Shown here piece by piece: positions 36,201 to 47,900 of a stretch of DNA of 64,000 bases. The first letter of the stretch is position 1; every line of letters starts with the position of its first letter. Under the pieces are notes generated by a model. It did not search any database. It had not been told where the DNA came from and worked only from the letters and a program-made list of their open reading frames with translations. This DNA is from Bacteroidota bacterium (lineage in GTDB: Bacteria > Bacteroidota > Bacteroidia > CAILMK01 > JAAYUY01), in NCBI GenBank assembly GCA_016776505.1, contig JADHTG010000008.1, positions 1 through 64,000 on the forward strand, read 5' to 3'. The translations under genes and the position numbers were made by a program.

Positions 36201-37873
36201 AGTGGTGTGGTATTCACTTTATTATAATTTAAGTTTGGAATATTAAGAACAGCCTGACTCATTGCTTCTTTGAAAATAATATTAATCTTAATTGGCTGAT
36301 TACAAGCTGGTTTTGTGGAAATTGTATTTGGGGAAAAAACCAATTGAGCTGTCGTTCCATTCCAGGTCCAGTCAGCTTCATAGAATTTCGTGGACCCTGT
36401 ATACATGGTGATTTTGTCGACATATGGTTTGAAATTATCTAGCTTAATTGTTTTATATGTGGCTGCTGGTGTATGTGTAAAATCAGTCAGTTTTATTCCA
36501 ACACGATATTCACCGTCTGGAAACTTTGCTTCCTCAATATTCCTTGATTTATCATAATTTACTTTGTATCCATTTGCTGTTGTAACTGAAGTTCGGGCAT
36601 TTGTTGCCCAGCATTGATTGGTGTCAAAGTCAGCCTTGGTTCCACTTGTTCCCTTTGTATTGGTGATAACCCAATTAAACCATTGTTTAAACACATAGTT
36701 TTTAGGAGTTATCGCGGGTTGACTCTGATGACTTGAATCGGGATCAATTAACGCATCGATGATTTCCTTATCATGTGTCCAGAAATTCTTTAAATTGTTG
36801 TTAATATTATCGTAAAGAACATAGGGAGCTGCATTGGTTTTAACAGCATCTACCCAAGTATTGCCTGTTTTCCTTTGGATAAAATAGGAAACACTTTTTG
36901 GAATTTGGTATAAGCCATTTGTACTCATTTGGTCAACTGCTTCACAAACGATATCAATGTCAGTATAAGCGATATCATTATTAGCAAAGTATTTCCATGA
37001 TTTTTTAGCTTGTCTGAATACAAAATCCTTGGCGTTGGAATTTGTATTTTTCACTACAGGAGCATTATTTCCTGGATCTCTGTCTGCATTATTTGTGAAT
37101 GAAGTAAAAGGATTAAGAGTAGAAGTGAGGAAGTTAGCTCCAGACCAATAATGCCAGTGTGTATGACGTGTCAGTACATTCCATGAAGAATTATCAATCA
37201 ATCCTATCTGTTCTCCTGCCTTTACACTATATCCTGCCTGAACTGTTGCAGGAACACTTTTCAGGTGTCCATAGGAAATGAAGCTTTCAACTCCGTTGAT
37301 CATGATGGCAATGTCAATTTCTCGGTTTGACGTGCCAGCTGTGATGCTTCTCACACGTCCTCCATGTGATGAAACTACTTTTTCTGAAGATGTTGCTTTA
37401 TCCCCATTGATATCTACCCCTTCATGCAAGTAAGTATTTCCACCGGCATGTATCGGTTGATTGAAGTTATGCATTAAATTTTTACTGGGTGCTGTTCCTG
37501 CTGTATTCAGGACAGGCCAAACAATTTTATACTTTGCACCTCTTTCGGCAGAGGCAGCAGACCATGTCCCAGCAACTTTTACTCTTACCTGATAATTATA
37601 AGTATCTGTTGAATTGAATGTGCCTGTAATAAATTTACTGGTTACAACACCAATACTATCCCATCCCGACCATGTACCACTATTCACTCGAGCACGTGTG
37701 GCATATGCTTGTGCACTACCTACAGCTGTCCATACCAATTTCATTCGATTGCCTCCATAGTCAGGAACAACTTGTTTTAATGTAGGTTGAGCAAGTGCAC
37801 CAAACCACTGAAAAAATCCGCAAGTCATCAGAAATATCAGAGGTATATATTTTGTTTTCCTACTATTTATCAT
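30290..37873 (-). CDS. Giant T9SS surface protein: M23 peptidase plus PKD repeats
   Basis: 2527 aa. A signal peptide (cleavage near 29) is followed by a fibronectin-like stretch. An M23 (LytM-type) metallopeptidase domain has its metal and catalytic residues in place: HEGVD (H150, D154), YGHLK (H203) and HWH (H239, H241). SprB-like repeats (SCHGGSDGNATV near 650) come next, then a module opening SRDPNDITGPSGYGE, an Fn3-like domain, 14 PKD domains (about 1255-2430), and a type IX sorting domain (VYPNPFTTLTQISFDL to the end). It should be exported and attached to the cell surface or secreted. It is the third gene of a surface operon, 19 bp after the propeller gene. Confidence 0.92.
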   Translation of the reverse strand: MINSRKTKYIPLIFLMTCGFFQWFGALAQPTLKQVVPDYGGNRMKLVWTAVGSAQAYATRARVNSGTWSGWDSIGVVTSKFITGTFNSTDTYNYQVRVKVAGTWSAASAERGAKYKIVWPVLNTAGTAPSKNLMHNFNQPIHAGGNTYLHEGVDINGDKATSSEKVVSSHGGRVRSITAGTSNREIDIAIMINGVESFISYGHLKSVPATVQAGYSVKAGEQIGLIDNSSWNVLTRHTHWHYWSGANFLTSTLNPFTSFTNNADRDPGNNAPVVKNTNSNAKDFVFRQAKKSWKYFANNDIAYTDIDIVCEAVDQMSTNGLYQIPKSVSYFIQRKTGNTWVDAVKTNAAPYVLYDNINNNLKNFWTHDKEIIDALIDPDSSHQSQPAITPKNYVFKQWFNWVITNTKGTSGTKADFDTNQCWATNARTSVTTANGYKVNYDKSRNIEEAKFPDGEYRVGIKLTDFTHTPAATYKTIKLDNFKPYVDKITMYTGSTKFYEADWTWNGTTAQLVFSPNTISTKPACNQPIKINIIFKEAMSQAVLNIPNLNYNKVNTTPLDAAKEIFEFTISAAQLAHAKQSKSTLYISGKDICNSPVHGFQNTSNFPAASIPKRQSNGSWLPATASQPDKIHYFELDTIRVGMTAKKDVSCHGGSDGNATVTAYSGQAPYTYFWSPSGQTGQTASGLSHGNYEAYVTDKNNCSGMADTFINEPAEIQISIAGGPAIIPFCIQDGQPSVTLTASASGGTPPYNYSWPNQTLIVSGSGFYTVTVTDSNGCSAEATTFVWFISILCSRDPNDITGPSGYGERKLISNTDIVPYIIRFENDPDFASAPAQTVTVTCPFDPHLNMYSFRLAEFGFGDFDIQIPSGKTFYTTRVDVKDSLDVYVDVIAGIDATQNEAFWIFESIDPNSGLAPIDPNKGFLLINDTVTHRGEGYASFIVKPQSNNTSGDSIKAKAKIVFDVNSAIYTNEWYNIIDAIAPSSAVDSLPPTLDSSSFVVSWSGTDDSSGSGIATYDLYVAANNQSFTLYKKDIEDTSEIFTGSYGVTYKFYTRAKDHVGNKEAAKNTADAQITIMPERFFNKPDSNSSQCLASSLNITWKEKDINYINLRYTADSGQTYHMIADGLAITNLSYNWSIPDSLSGNTYYQIAAFNAETNSLFSSSDYFIIRGFPTVDAGSNSDICLGSSLLIGGSPTAGGTSSPYYYQWTNGSSLNYDTVSNPMAQPAVNTRYNITVTDSFGCSATDSVDVVVHSVPVSGFTINDTSQCLNNNSFILIDKTTISADNFSISWSLGDSNTSTQDTVTHSYAAAGDYIIKLTATSNYGCADSVQQTIHVNPMPVSAFTVNDTDQCLSTNSFTMNNTSTLSSGSSSYLWTASNGDTSTLNSPVFSFNSYGSYSMKLLSTSDQGCQDSVLQQLIVFASPSAAFSVNDSSQCLNTNEFTFTNSSSIGSGSFSNIWTFGDNDTSTASSPVKSYATDDTFTVKLVVTSDKNCLDSISANMYVFPVPNVSFTVNDTDQCLYDNSFSFTNTSTISSGSINSYWTFGNDSSSSLTNPATSYISEGNYPVKLHMTSGEGCIDSANQNVYLRPMPVAGFGIQSGMQCLSGNSFIFSDSSTITSGTLSFMWDFGDNDTSSTQNPTHSYSSSDTFNVKLLVTSAFGCKDSTNKNVITNPMPFAGFTVSDTALCLQNNQFTFYNSSTINSGNMSFDWDFGDNSTSTLENPTKSYSAEGTYAVKLLVTSSLGCTDSFIRNINVYTMPGATFSVNDSVQCLNSNAYIFTNNSTINSGSLTYLWEFGNGDTSTAMNPTYSYQSDDSFTVFLHVYSDKGCTDSTSLNLYIHPNPLAAFGINKPDQCLRNNLYLFSDSSTISSGTISYHWDFGDLDNSSQQNPSHTYLLEGIYQVSLIAESGLGCLDTALKQVNILADPVSSFSVSDTAACLASNSFTFTNQSSITQGTLNYYWDFGNGDTSTSANPSVTYGSADTFAVSLIAYSSLGCQDTSFLDLIVHPSPVSDFVINKDTQCFSLNYFVYSNNSFISTGIMSHHWDFGDSNTSNLTSASHSYLVADSYTIKLVSTSSLGCRDSLEKQILIHPSPVSDFSMNDSIQCQNTNYFEFYNNSTISAGTLTYLWLFGDGNQSIIDSPSHVYLLDSTFVVTLVSASNKACLDTVSKNIHTLASPLADFMVNDSIQCLNNNLFEFTNLSVIDTGTLFYYWAFVSDTDTSSVNFSNQEDPDHIYLNTGHYAVKLKAVSSSQCMDSVYKNVYVKANPFVHFTVYDACLGDSSRFYDYSVVDSPATLGTWRWYFGDGDSSYAQNPVHLYDTAGAYNITLIVGSSESCSDSASVQSQVFELPEPGFTTTFGTNGRATFKPVADSMGHFYSWYFGDGDSSSEYSPTHKYGSNNDYFVELIVMNSNGCKISTIDTISISNVLSEKELQAHKFRLEVYPNPFTTLTQISFDLNTGAKIKLVVYDVAGKKVETLAEASMRAGRYLYYFGGQNPLPAGVYFIRLYVNDKVFVERVVKVLLPY
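30595..34105 (-). repeat. 14 tandem PKD-domain repeats (about 250 bp each)
   Basis: Twelve regular units open with patterns such as PVSxFTVNDTxQCLNxNSF and share WDFGDxxTSxxxNPxHSY. Two divergent units follow (PFVHFTVYDAC and PEPGFTTTFGTNG). One Cys pair per unit recurs in the regular copies. At the DNA level the copies are diverged, so this is an old expansion. Confidence 0.88.
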
Positions 37874-37892
37874 AGTATGTAAATTTATTTTT

Positions 37893-38939
37893 TTATAAAG
37901 TATTCAATTTCAGTTCAATATTCTTATCCCTTAAAATTATTCTGATCAAATTATTTCCCAGGGATTTAATTATTCTATAGTTTTCCCAATAAAGATTACC
38001 GCTAATAAAAGTTTCCGCCAGTTTAGTTCTGCTTGGAATATCATAAGCCTGAACGAGACCACTATCGTTAGAAATAGCAGTTATCAGGTAAACCAGCTTC
38101 GCATCATTATCAACAGTTAAAGGGTATTTTCCAATGGGAGTACCAATGAAGGTTAATTTGTTAGTGAATTTTTTATCGCCTGCTTTGTCATAGAAAAGTA
38201 TGTCGTTACCTGATGCAACTAACAGATGATCATTTTTAAACTGAAGTCCGCTAATGGAGTTTAAGTTTTTATGTTCTCTTTGAAGCTTGCCTGAAGAATT
38301 ATAGATATAAAGTGAAGAAAATGAAGCATCAGCATTTACCAGGTTTAATGCAATTGCTTTTCCATTCCCCGAAATTGAAATAGATGAAGGAATTAAGGAG
38401 GGAAGTGATTTAGTCCATTTCATGCTTCCGCTTTCATCAATTTTTTTCAATTGATATTGTTCTGCATCTGAATAGCTTGTATTAGATGCCAGATAAAAAC
38501 TACCATCATTACTAATTGCATAACAATAAGGATGATGGCCAATTGAGTTGATTGTAGAAAGCAATGTTCCACTCAGGTTATAAATACGAAGATTGACATC
38601 AAATGGTTTGTGGGCATCTATCTGATCTCCAATAAGATAGATTCGCTCTGCTTCCTGGTTTATTATGATATCTGAAAGTGCTTCTTCAAATTCCAATAGT
38701 TTATTATTGAAGAATACTTTTATTTTTCCTGCTTCATTTAGCGAATAGCTTACAGTATACGAGCCTTCAAGTAAACCATTATGATCAACAAGCATGTAAT
38801 CATTTGTTGTTTTATTATTAGTAGTTTCTCCACGTTTTTGAAACTCCATTAAATCATTCTGACCCGCTAAAAAACCTGGAATAAGTATGGTTAATAGCAG
38901 GATTAAAACTGTTTTATTTTTCATAATCTGAGAATTCAT
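37893..38939 (-). CDS. Exported beta-propeller-like protein, 348 aa
   Basis: Signal peptide (LILLLTILIPGFLAGQ), followed by repeated four-strand-like units: GHHPYCYAISNDGSFYLASN, PSSISISGNGKAIAL, SGLQFKNDHLLVASGNDILF and KLVYLITAISNDSG. These resemble WD40/YVTN-type propeller blades. No catalytic motif and no T9SS sorting domain are present. The gene lies between the two giant surface genes with gaps of 22 and 19 bp. It is therefore probably a co-expressed accessory factor for their assembly, although this is inference from position only. Confidence 0.7.
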   Translation of the reverse strand: MNSQIMKNKTVLILLLTILIPGFLAGQNDLMEFQKRGETTNNKTTNDYMLVDHNGLLEGSYTVSYSLNEAGKIKVFFNNKLLEFEEALSDIIINQEAERIYLIGDQIDAHKPFDVNLRIYNLSGTLLSTINSIGHHPYCYAISNDGSFYLASNTSYSDAEQYQLKKIDESGSMKWTKSLPSLIPSSISISGNGKAIALNLVNADASFSSLYIYNSSGKLQREHKNLNSISGLQFKNDHLLVASGNDILFYDKAGDKKFTNKLTFIGTPIGKYPLTVDNDAKLVYLITAISNDSGLVQAYDIPSRTKLAETFISGNLYWENYRIIKSLGNNLIRIILRDKNIELKLNTL

Positions 38940-38961
38940 ATCATTCTAAATTTTCAACATT

Positions 38962-41900
38962 TTAATAACTTGGCATCATAATCGAATAACCAAGTCCTTT
39001 ACTGGATCGGGTGTAAATAATGACCGAACCACTGGCACCGGGTCGCAGCACATCCTGGGGACCGTTTAATTCCCTCAGTTCAACATCCAGTTCCGTATAC
39101 CCATTTGCCAGTCCCAGGGCACTCAAACCAATGGGTGCTTCAGCTAAACTGATCACTTTCAGTACTGGTGTGGGCAGGTCTATATTTCCATTGTTTAAAA
39201 AATCTATACGCATGGTCAGTATAGAATTTGGCCGGCTGTTAGCTGGTTTCACTACATTCACCTGGAGGTCTGCCGGGAGTCCGGTATTGACTTTGAATCC
39301 ATTATAAAGTGAAGTGGTATCGCTGGTTGTTTTTTCAGCAATCACTGTGTAGTAGCCGGAATCAGCCTCTGATAAATTGAAAGTTGCAAAAACCCTGGTC
39401 GGATCCACGTAAATCACCGTATCTGCCACAATGGTGCTACTTCCTTTATTCAGCTTTACTGTCATGCTGCTGTCGAATTTGGAACCATTGACCAGCAAGG
39501 TCACATTTCCGGTATTACCGCCCTGGCTGGCTACCACAGATCGGATCTCAAAATGCAGGATTTCAGCATACAGGCTTATTTGTTGGTATGCCCCGGCAGA
39601 GGTATTTCCATAGATCAATATATAATAGGTGCTGTCATACAAAGAAGGTACGATGATCTCCTGGTTTCCTTTAAATGCTTCTGAATAGGAGTAATCGTAG
39701 ACAATGCGTGTCGGGATTTCCATATAGCGCAGGTATAATTCATTGGCCCCATTCACGGAATCTCCTTTCAGGGTCAGCAACATGGTTTCACCTAATAAGG
39801 TATCTATGCTCTCAATCTTGTAATACAGGTCTTCATTGTCATTCAATGTATCATAAGTCAGCACGTAAAAGGGTAGATTTAATACAGTTACCTGCATGCT
39901 GTCTGCTGAAATTTTCTGGTTGTTGGTATCATTTGCTTCATTGATATAATCAAGTATATCAGTTCGGACGATAATATGATAATAGCCTATGGCCAATCCG
40001 GAAGCAAAATCATTCATATTTTGGGTATATTCACTGTTGGGTGCCAGGTTCAGACTGTATTGTTTCGTACCAAATAATTTATCATTCACATCCCATTCCG
40101 TATCATTTGATATATAAACAGCATCCCGTACATAACCTGTGGCAGGATTTACACCAATATTTTTCACCTTCCATTGAACAGTAATTGATTCTCCAGCAAT
40201 AACAGTGGAAGGGAAGCTAAGGTCAGAAACGATAAGATCGGAGGGAGGAGCATCGCTTATAAAAATTTGTCCGGAGCTGGTGTTGTTGTTTTCTCCATTG
40301 TGCTCATATTCATTGTTGTCGGCATCGGTTTTCATCATGACAATCTTATTTCCACTACTGTTTCCTGGTAGGAACAGCTGCATGGAATGACTGTAACTTT
40401 CGTTTACAGCCATGTTCCCTGACTTGGTATAAGTACCAAGATAAACATCCGAGTTGTCGATTGTAAGATCAGTGGACAGGTAGAATTTTTCCCGAACTGA
40501 GCCAAAAGTTGTTGGGCCTACTCCTGTATTCTTTACCGTCCAGTTTACTGTAATGGGTTGTCCTGCAGTTCCGGTAGTTGGGGCAGAAAAGGCTGTGATT
40601 GTGAGGTCTGCTGACAGTGTCAGTGCAATGTAAATTGACTGCATCACATTGTTCGCGTTGACTCTCGATCGGTAATTGTTGGCAAAATTATCATCATTGT
40701 TGGCATCATTCTCATCGGTTACAACCAATAAATAAAATGTACCGGAGATCCCATTAGGCAAAGTAATTGTTTTGGAATTGGAATAGGATACTCCTGTCTG
40801 TAAAGCAGATGTGCGGTTTTCACTGTATATTTTTGTATCCGTGGATTTGCTCCAGACAGAATCGGTGGACAGGTAGATGGCATCCATGTAGGACCCGGCA
40901 AGGGTTTTTGCCTGCCCGATATTCTTTATGGTATAGCTCACATTTATTTGCTTACCTGAAGAAGATGAATCTGGTGAGCTGACCGACATGACTTTCAGAT
41001 CAACCGGAGGATACCCATTTATGTAAAAAGAACCTCTTGACACATTGTTGTAGTTGTCAATATGCTCATAGATCTTATCTTCTTTATCTGTGAACACATA
41101 GATGTAATATGTAGCTGCCGACAGACTGGTTGCTAATCCCAAAGTCGTAGTAATGTTATAAGTTCCATTTGGAGCAAGGGAAGTAGCATGGATCACGTTT
41201 TTCAAATAGGTCGCAGTACTCAGATTGAATACGGAATCCTTTGAGAGGTACACATAATCTTTCCATGATGACCCATTGGCATCAGAAGTACCGGTATTTT
41301 TAACAGTAAAGTTTAATAAAGCTGTTCCCCCGGCAGTTCCGGAATCCGGTAACGAAATGCTTGTGACTTCAAGGTCTGGCCAGGGTGAAAGTTTTATATA
41401 AATCGATGTATCTGATTTTCGCAGGTTGTTATTTTCAGCATTTTCTTTAATCTGTCCATTTCCATCTGTGCGTATATATATATAATGAGTACCTGAAATA
41501 CCATCAGGCAAAGTGACAGTTTTTGAAGATGCTGTAGCAGTCCAGGCATTTACATTGCCGGATTTAGATAGTGTTCCAAGCAAAGTGACTGAATCTGCGT
41601 GATAGACATTATAGCTGGATAGATAAATCTTATCGCTCCAGCTTTGACTGATCAAATTCCCGGGTCCCAGATTTCTATCCTTCCATAGTACGAGCATTGG
41701 TTTTCCTGAACTTCCTGTATCCGGATTACTAATAGATACTGGTCTTAAGTCAGGAAGTTTGATATATACTGGATCTGCTGTAGAAACATTATTGTTTTCA
41801 TAGTTGAATTCAAAAACATCATTTCTATAGTCTGTTTGAACAAAGAAATAGTATTGCCCGGAAAATGTTTTGGGTATGGTAACTGTTTTGTACAAAGTAT

Positions 41901-44900
41901 CAGTTGAACCCGGATCGAGAACAGAATTATGATAGTTTGTCCCCAGAGAAGTGGCTGTTGAACTGTTAAAAGTGCTGGTAGAACTGATGAAGATCCTGTC
42001 ATACCAACTATGATCCGGAGAATTTCCACCCTGATTTTTGATGGCAAAACCAAGACTGATAGTTTGATTTGAATGGACCGAGTCGGGGCCCATTACACTG
42101 CTGACAACCAGGTCAGGTGGAGGGGTCAGTTTTACCGAAACAGAATCACTTCGCTTGACATTGTTGTTTTCAAGTGCATGTTCATACTCATGATTATATA
42201 TGTCTGTTTGCACATAGAAATAATATCGCCCATAAATGGCATCAGGAATATTTACTGACTGGCTTGTTGTATATGAACTATCAATATACAGAGCCCCGCT
42301 ATGGTACTTTCGTCCCAGGTATACTGCTGATGCATTTAATGTTGTATCAGTTGACATATACAAGGCATCATACCAGCTATTGGTTGTCGTGTTTCCGCTT
42401 CCATCATTCTTTACAGTCCACATGATATTCATGGATGTGCCTGAAAATACATTGTTTGGTGTAACAATGGATGAAACAATCAGGTCGGGAGGAGGAGTTA
42501 ACTGAACAGTCATAGCTGATGAATTTACTCCTGTATTGTTGTTCTCATCTGATTCCAGCAAATAGTTGTATTTATCCGTGAGTACAAAAACATAATAGGA
42601 ACCTGATATACCTTGCGGAAGATTAATGGATTGGGTCTGGGAATAACTTTGTCCTACACCCAATGAACTGAAATTACTAAATCCGCCCACATATTGGTCG
42701 ACAGAAGCATCAAATAAATTATCATCTGATAGGTACAATAAATCATACCAGCTGGCTGATTGTGTGGATCCACTTCCATTGTTTTTTATTTGCCAGTTTA
42801 CATTGATTGATGTGCCTGAAAATGAAGTGGAGGGTAAGGTGACACTGTTAACAATCAGGTCAGGCAAGCTTCTTAATGTGAATTTCTGAATGGGTCCTCC
42901 GGCTGAGCAATAGGCATTTTTGGCGTGAATTCTCCATTTGTAGGTCACTCCATAGTTCAGGCTGCCAGTAAACAGGTAGGATATTTGAGTAAGATTAGCT
43001 GCTTTGGGAGTAATGGGTTGTGTTAAACTGTCAGCCCAGATATACAAATCATAATTGGTTGCGCCACTGGCAACTGACCATGAAAATGAAATGGGCAATG
43101 ACAAATTGGTGGCCAGGTCTGCCGGAACCATGTTAGATACAAGGGATGGAGCCTGGTAGTTGTTTAAAGTGACATGTAGGGTGTCATTTGTATTCAGGGA
43201 ATCAGCTGAAAGGGATGAATAAATAGTGATATTGAAAGCTCCGTAAGCAGACAAGTCAGCAGTGGTGTTGAATGTGTAATCGTAACTGTTTCCACGGGCA
43301 ATCACCACACTGCCAATATTTTCTGTTACTGCAGATCCTCCATTTATGATATAGGAAACATTAAATCCAGTTTGTGAAAGTCCTCCAAAATTTTGAATTC
43401 TTACTTTTATCGGGGTGGATGAGCTTAGACCACAGGCTGAAACAGGTGAGACCAGGTCGGACACTCCTACATCATTTGAAACGTATGTAAATTCATCAGC
43501 GCCAATATCCGGTTTTGTGGAACTCCTGTATTCCCCGTCAATATCTATGGTAATACCGCTAATAGGCATAGCTGAACTGTCGAGTTGAACCTGGGAAGTG
43601 TGCAAATCAGTAACGGAATAAAAGAGCGGATCCAGGGATTTGGAATGCTGATCGAAGCCTGAATTACTGGTCCATGCTGATAAGCTGCTCCTATTGCCAT
43701 TCCAATAAGCCATATTGCTGCCGCTGCTGTGAATATCATTGTAATCACAGGCACTTAAAGAACCTGTATTGTATACGTATATGGCATAACCTCCGCCTGA
43801 ATTTTCAAATACATTGTTATACACATTTATGCTGGATCCGTAATAGGCATGCAAAGCCTTCCCGTTTGTCACGTGTGAACCAGTGATATGGATGCTGTTG
43901 AAATGAATATCCAGGTAATCCACATAGTAATAATAAATACCCACCGATGTAGAAACTCCACCAACATGAATGAAGTTGTTGGCAATAAGAGCCCTGTTTG
44001 AGCTTGTTCCATCACTGCTATTCAGGTAAATGGCTGTTCCTCCGTTAGCCAGATCAAATTGGTTGGCAGTGATCGCATAGGAATTTTGACAACTGGTCAG
44101 GTAACAGCCAATGGCATAAATATTCCCATCATTTAGGGTAATCTGATTTCCCCGGATGACAGGATCAGAAAGGTAGTTTAACTGCATGGCACAGTAATAC
44201 TGCCCCTGAAAAATATTGTTTTCAACAAGCAGTTCTACAGAGTTGTTCCCATTGAATAAAAGACCATAATATCCATTCCTGATTATGTTTTGACTGAGAG
44301 TCAGGTAGTTCTGATTCGAATTGTCTGCGTAAATGACACTGTGGTTGGTTGTGCTTGATGAGGTGTTATAGCCTTCCAGAATACAATTTTCAAATGAGCA
44401 GTAATTAGCAGCCCCATTTAAATAGACTGCAATACCATAATATGAATGGGTATTTTGTATCGACAGTTGTTCGAAGCCCACATAATCCGCACCATTCAGA
44501 TGTACCACATAATTATTTGAGGAAGTTCCATTGTAGGTTATTTTAACAAGCAAACTATCTTCTGATTCCGATCTGAAAAGGATGGTATTGGAAGCTGAAC
44601 TCCCGTTTACCTCCCTGATGCGGAATTGTTCCGTATACACTCCATCCCTTACATCAAATACAACAGCTCCAACAATTCCTCCAAGATTCAGGTTGGTCAC
44701 AGCTTCAGTAAAACTGGCAAAATCAGGACTTGTTCCTCCAATGGTATAGGTGCCGGCAAGCGCAGCATAGATTTTGTAAACGATACTGCTGTCATTGTCA
44801 TGCAAGGAGTCAGCCTGATTATTGGGATTAATGGAGAATGCTTTGATCGTGTAATTTGTATTGATATTGAAAAGATAGTTCCCAATGGTGACCGTATCTA

Positions 44901-47900
44901 TCCTGCCAGGCAATAAGTTTCCAGTCCAGTTATAAGGAGTCTGGCTGTTTCCGGCAACTGACCATTTGATTGTGGCAGACTGGAGTGTGTCGTAACCGAA
45001 GTTTTTAAGAAGTACCCGGACCTGTTGTGTATCTGAAGCAAAAGGAGCTTCCGGACTGACAATATCTGTAATACCCGCATCTGCAGCATAGGGTATTTCG
45101 AATTCATCTGCTCCAATATCGGGTTTGGTCGGATGACGGCTTTCTCCATCAATATCCGTATTGATACCACTAATGGCCATACCCGATTCATTCAGGTTAA
45201 TTTCCCGGACATGAAGATCCGAAGGTGTTAGATACAAAGGATCAACTGAGAGGGAATGTGCATCCTGTGAAGTTGCAGATTTCCAGGCAGACAGATTGCT
45301 TTGATTTGCATTCCAGTAGGCTAGTGGGATTCCGGATGAATAGATGTTGTTATAGTCAGATGCAGTAAATCCTGAACCGCTTCCGTAAATGGCATATTTG
45401 CCTGCATTATTGACTATATTATTGTTTCTCAGTTGAATGGAGCTTGAACTTTGCATGTACATTCCGTAATTGCTGCTGCCACTTCCACTGATATTGATAT
45501 TATTGAATAAAATATCCCAATAACTGCTGTAATAGAGATAAATTCCATAACTATTGCTGGCGCTTCCACAATGAATAAAATTGTTTGAAATTTCAGAACG
45601 GTCTGATGTAGGAGTGCTGTAGGCGTAAATTCCATAACCTCCAGGCTGGCTGATTTTATTCTTCTGGAATTTTACCTTGTAGCAGCTATACAGGTATGCC
45701 CCATAATAATTACTGTATAAAGAAGAAGATGTCAATTGATTGGAAATAAATTGGGGAGCATCCTGGTAAGTCAGGTACATGCCCATATAATATTGATTTC
45801 GGATGGTATTTCCGATGAGCTTTGTTCCTGATTCGTAATTGGAGGAGGATCCTGTCATGTAAAATCCATAACTCCCGTATTGGATAAGATTATTCGTGAA
45901 TACATTAGAAACATCCCGGCCGGAAGAGCTGTAAATGATTGCATTGTAATTTGTGGTGGAGTTTGAGATAACCCCATGAAACACACAATTTTCAAAATGA
46001 TTGTAATCTGCCCCATTAATTAAGGATAGTATTCTCATATAATTTGATGCTGCTGTTGTGAGAGTAATCTTTCTGAAGCTAATATAATCAGCGCCATCTA
46101 ATTCCAATACCTGTGTGTAAGTTCCACTGTTATATGTTAAGATGACTTTTGAACTATCACCGGACTCAGACTGGAAAATAACAGGTCGTGATGCTGATGC
46201 ACCCGGGTATTGTTTTATTTTTAGCTGTTGAATATAGGTTCCATTTCTAACGTTGAAAATAACCGTGTCAACGACTCCACCCACATTGAGCAAACTCACT
46301 GCATGGGCAAAAGAGGAGAAATTCGGATAACCTCCTCCAATGGTATAAGTTCCTCCCAATCCGGCATATAGATTCTGAACCTCTGAACTATCATTATTAT
46401 TTAATGAGTCAGCCACTCCATTTGGATTGGTGGTGAACGAAACAATATCGTAAGCAATTCCGAGCAGGAATTTGTATTTCCCCAGGCTTACCGTGTCATT
46501 TTCTGCAGTGGGTAATCCACCTGTCCAGGAATAAGGTGTTTGTGTCACTCCATTCACTTTCCAGTTGATGGTAACAGATTTCAAACTGTCAGATCCAAAA
46601 TTACTAAGCACCACTTTTACCATTTGAGAATCTGCAGCAAAAGGTATTTTCGGGGCAATGATATCAGCTACACCTGCATCATCAGTCTGGGGAGGATCAA
46701 ATTCATCCGCTCCGATATCCGGGTTAACCACATCGCGTGTTTCTCCATCAATATCAGTCGTGATACCGCTAATGGGAATGGCCTTTTTGTTCAATGTGAC
46801 CTCTTCTACATGCAAGTCCGTGGATGAAATGAACAAAGGATCGATTGAAATGGAATGGGCATCCAGGGAGGTAGCTGCTTTTAAGGCTGTTAAATTTGAA
46901 TAGCTTGCATTCCAGTATCCGAGAGTTGCCCCAGATGAATACAAATCATTATAATCACAACTGCTAATCGTGTTGGTACCGCTATAAACTGTAAAACTAT
47001 AACCTCCTCCAGTATTTGCAAATATATTGTTCTTGATATTGTGTAAATTTCCATAATACAAATAGAAAGGACTACTGTTCGAGTAAGTATTACTCATATT
47101 TACAGAATTGTAATAGATATTGGCATAGTCGCAATAATAGAGATATAAACCTGTAGAAGTTGAGTTGTATGTTCCATCAACAGAGATAAAATTGTTTGAA
47201 ATCAATAAAGGACTTGAAGAATTACCGTAGCAATATTGAAGGTAAACACTATATGATGGATTGGGGGAATGGATTATATTATTGCTGATTTCACAACCAT
47301 TATAAGTATATATGCTATGAATTGCATATTTAGAATTGTTTCCGTTACGTAAAGTAATTGTATTTCCGCTTATTACAGGATATTCATGATAGTAAGAGTA
47401 AAGAGCAAAATAGGATTGATTATCGAAAAAGTTATTCAATAACTTGAAGCCTGCTTGTCTATAAGATGTATTAGTTCCATATGAATATATCCCAAAACTT
47501 CCGTACTTAAAATGATTTTGATTGAATATGAGATTATCATCATTGTTTGTGTTGTCGGATATTAAACGATAATTTGACGATGTGGATGAAGTATTTATTC
47601 CTTCTATAACATTGGATGCAAATCTAAGGTTATCACAATCATTATTTATAGAAATCACATAGCCATAACCAGTTGTGGAAGTATTTTTCAAAGTCATATC
47701 CCTGAAAGTTACCCCGTCAGCACCATTAAAATAGACCACATAATTGCCAGATGAAGTCCCGGGGTATTGTAGTGTAACGTCTGTACTGTCACCACTTTCT
47801 GACCTGAATACAACAGTATTTGCTGTTGTTGAACCAATTATTGGATTGAGTACAAATTGTTCTGTATAGCTTGCTGACCTGACATCAAACCAGGCAGAAT

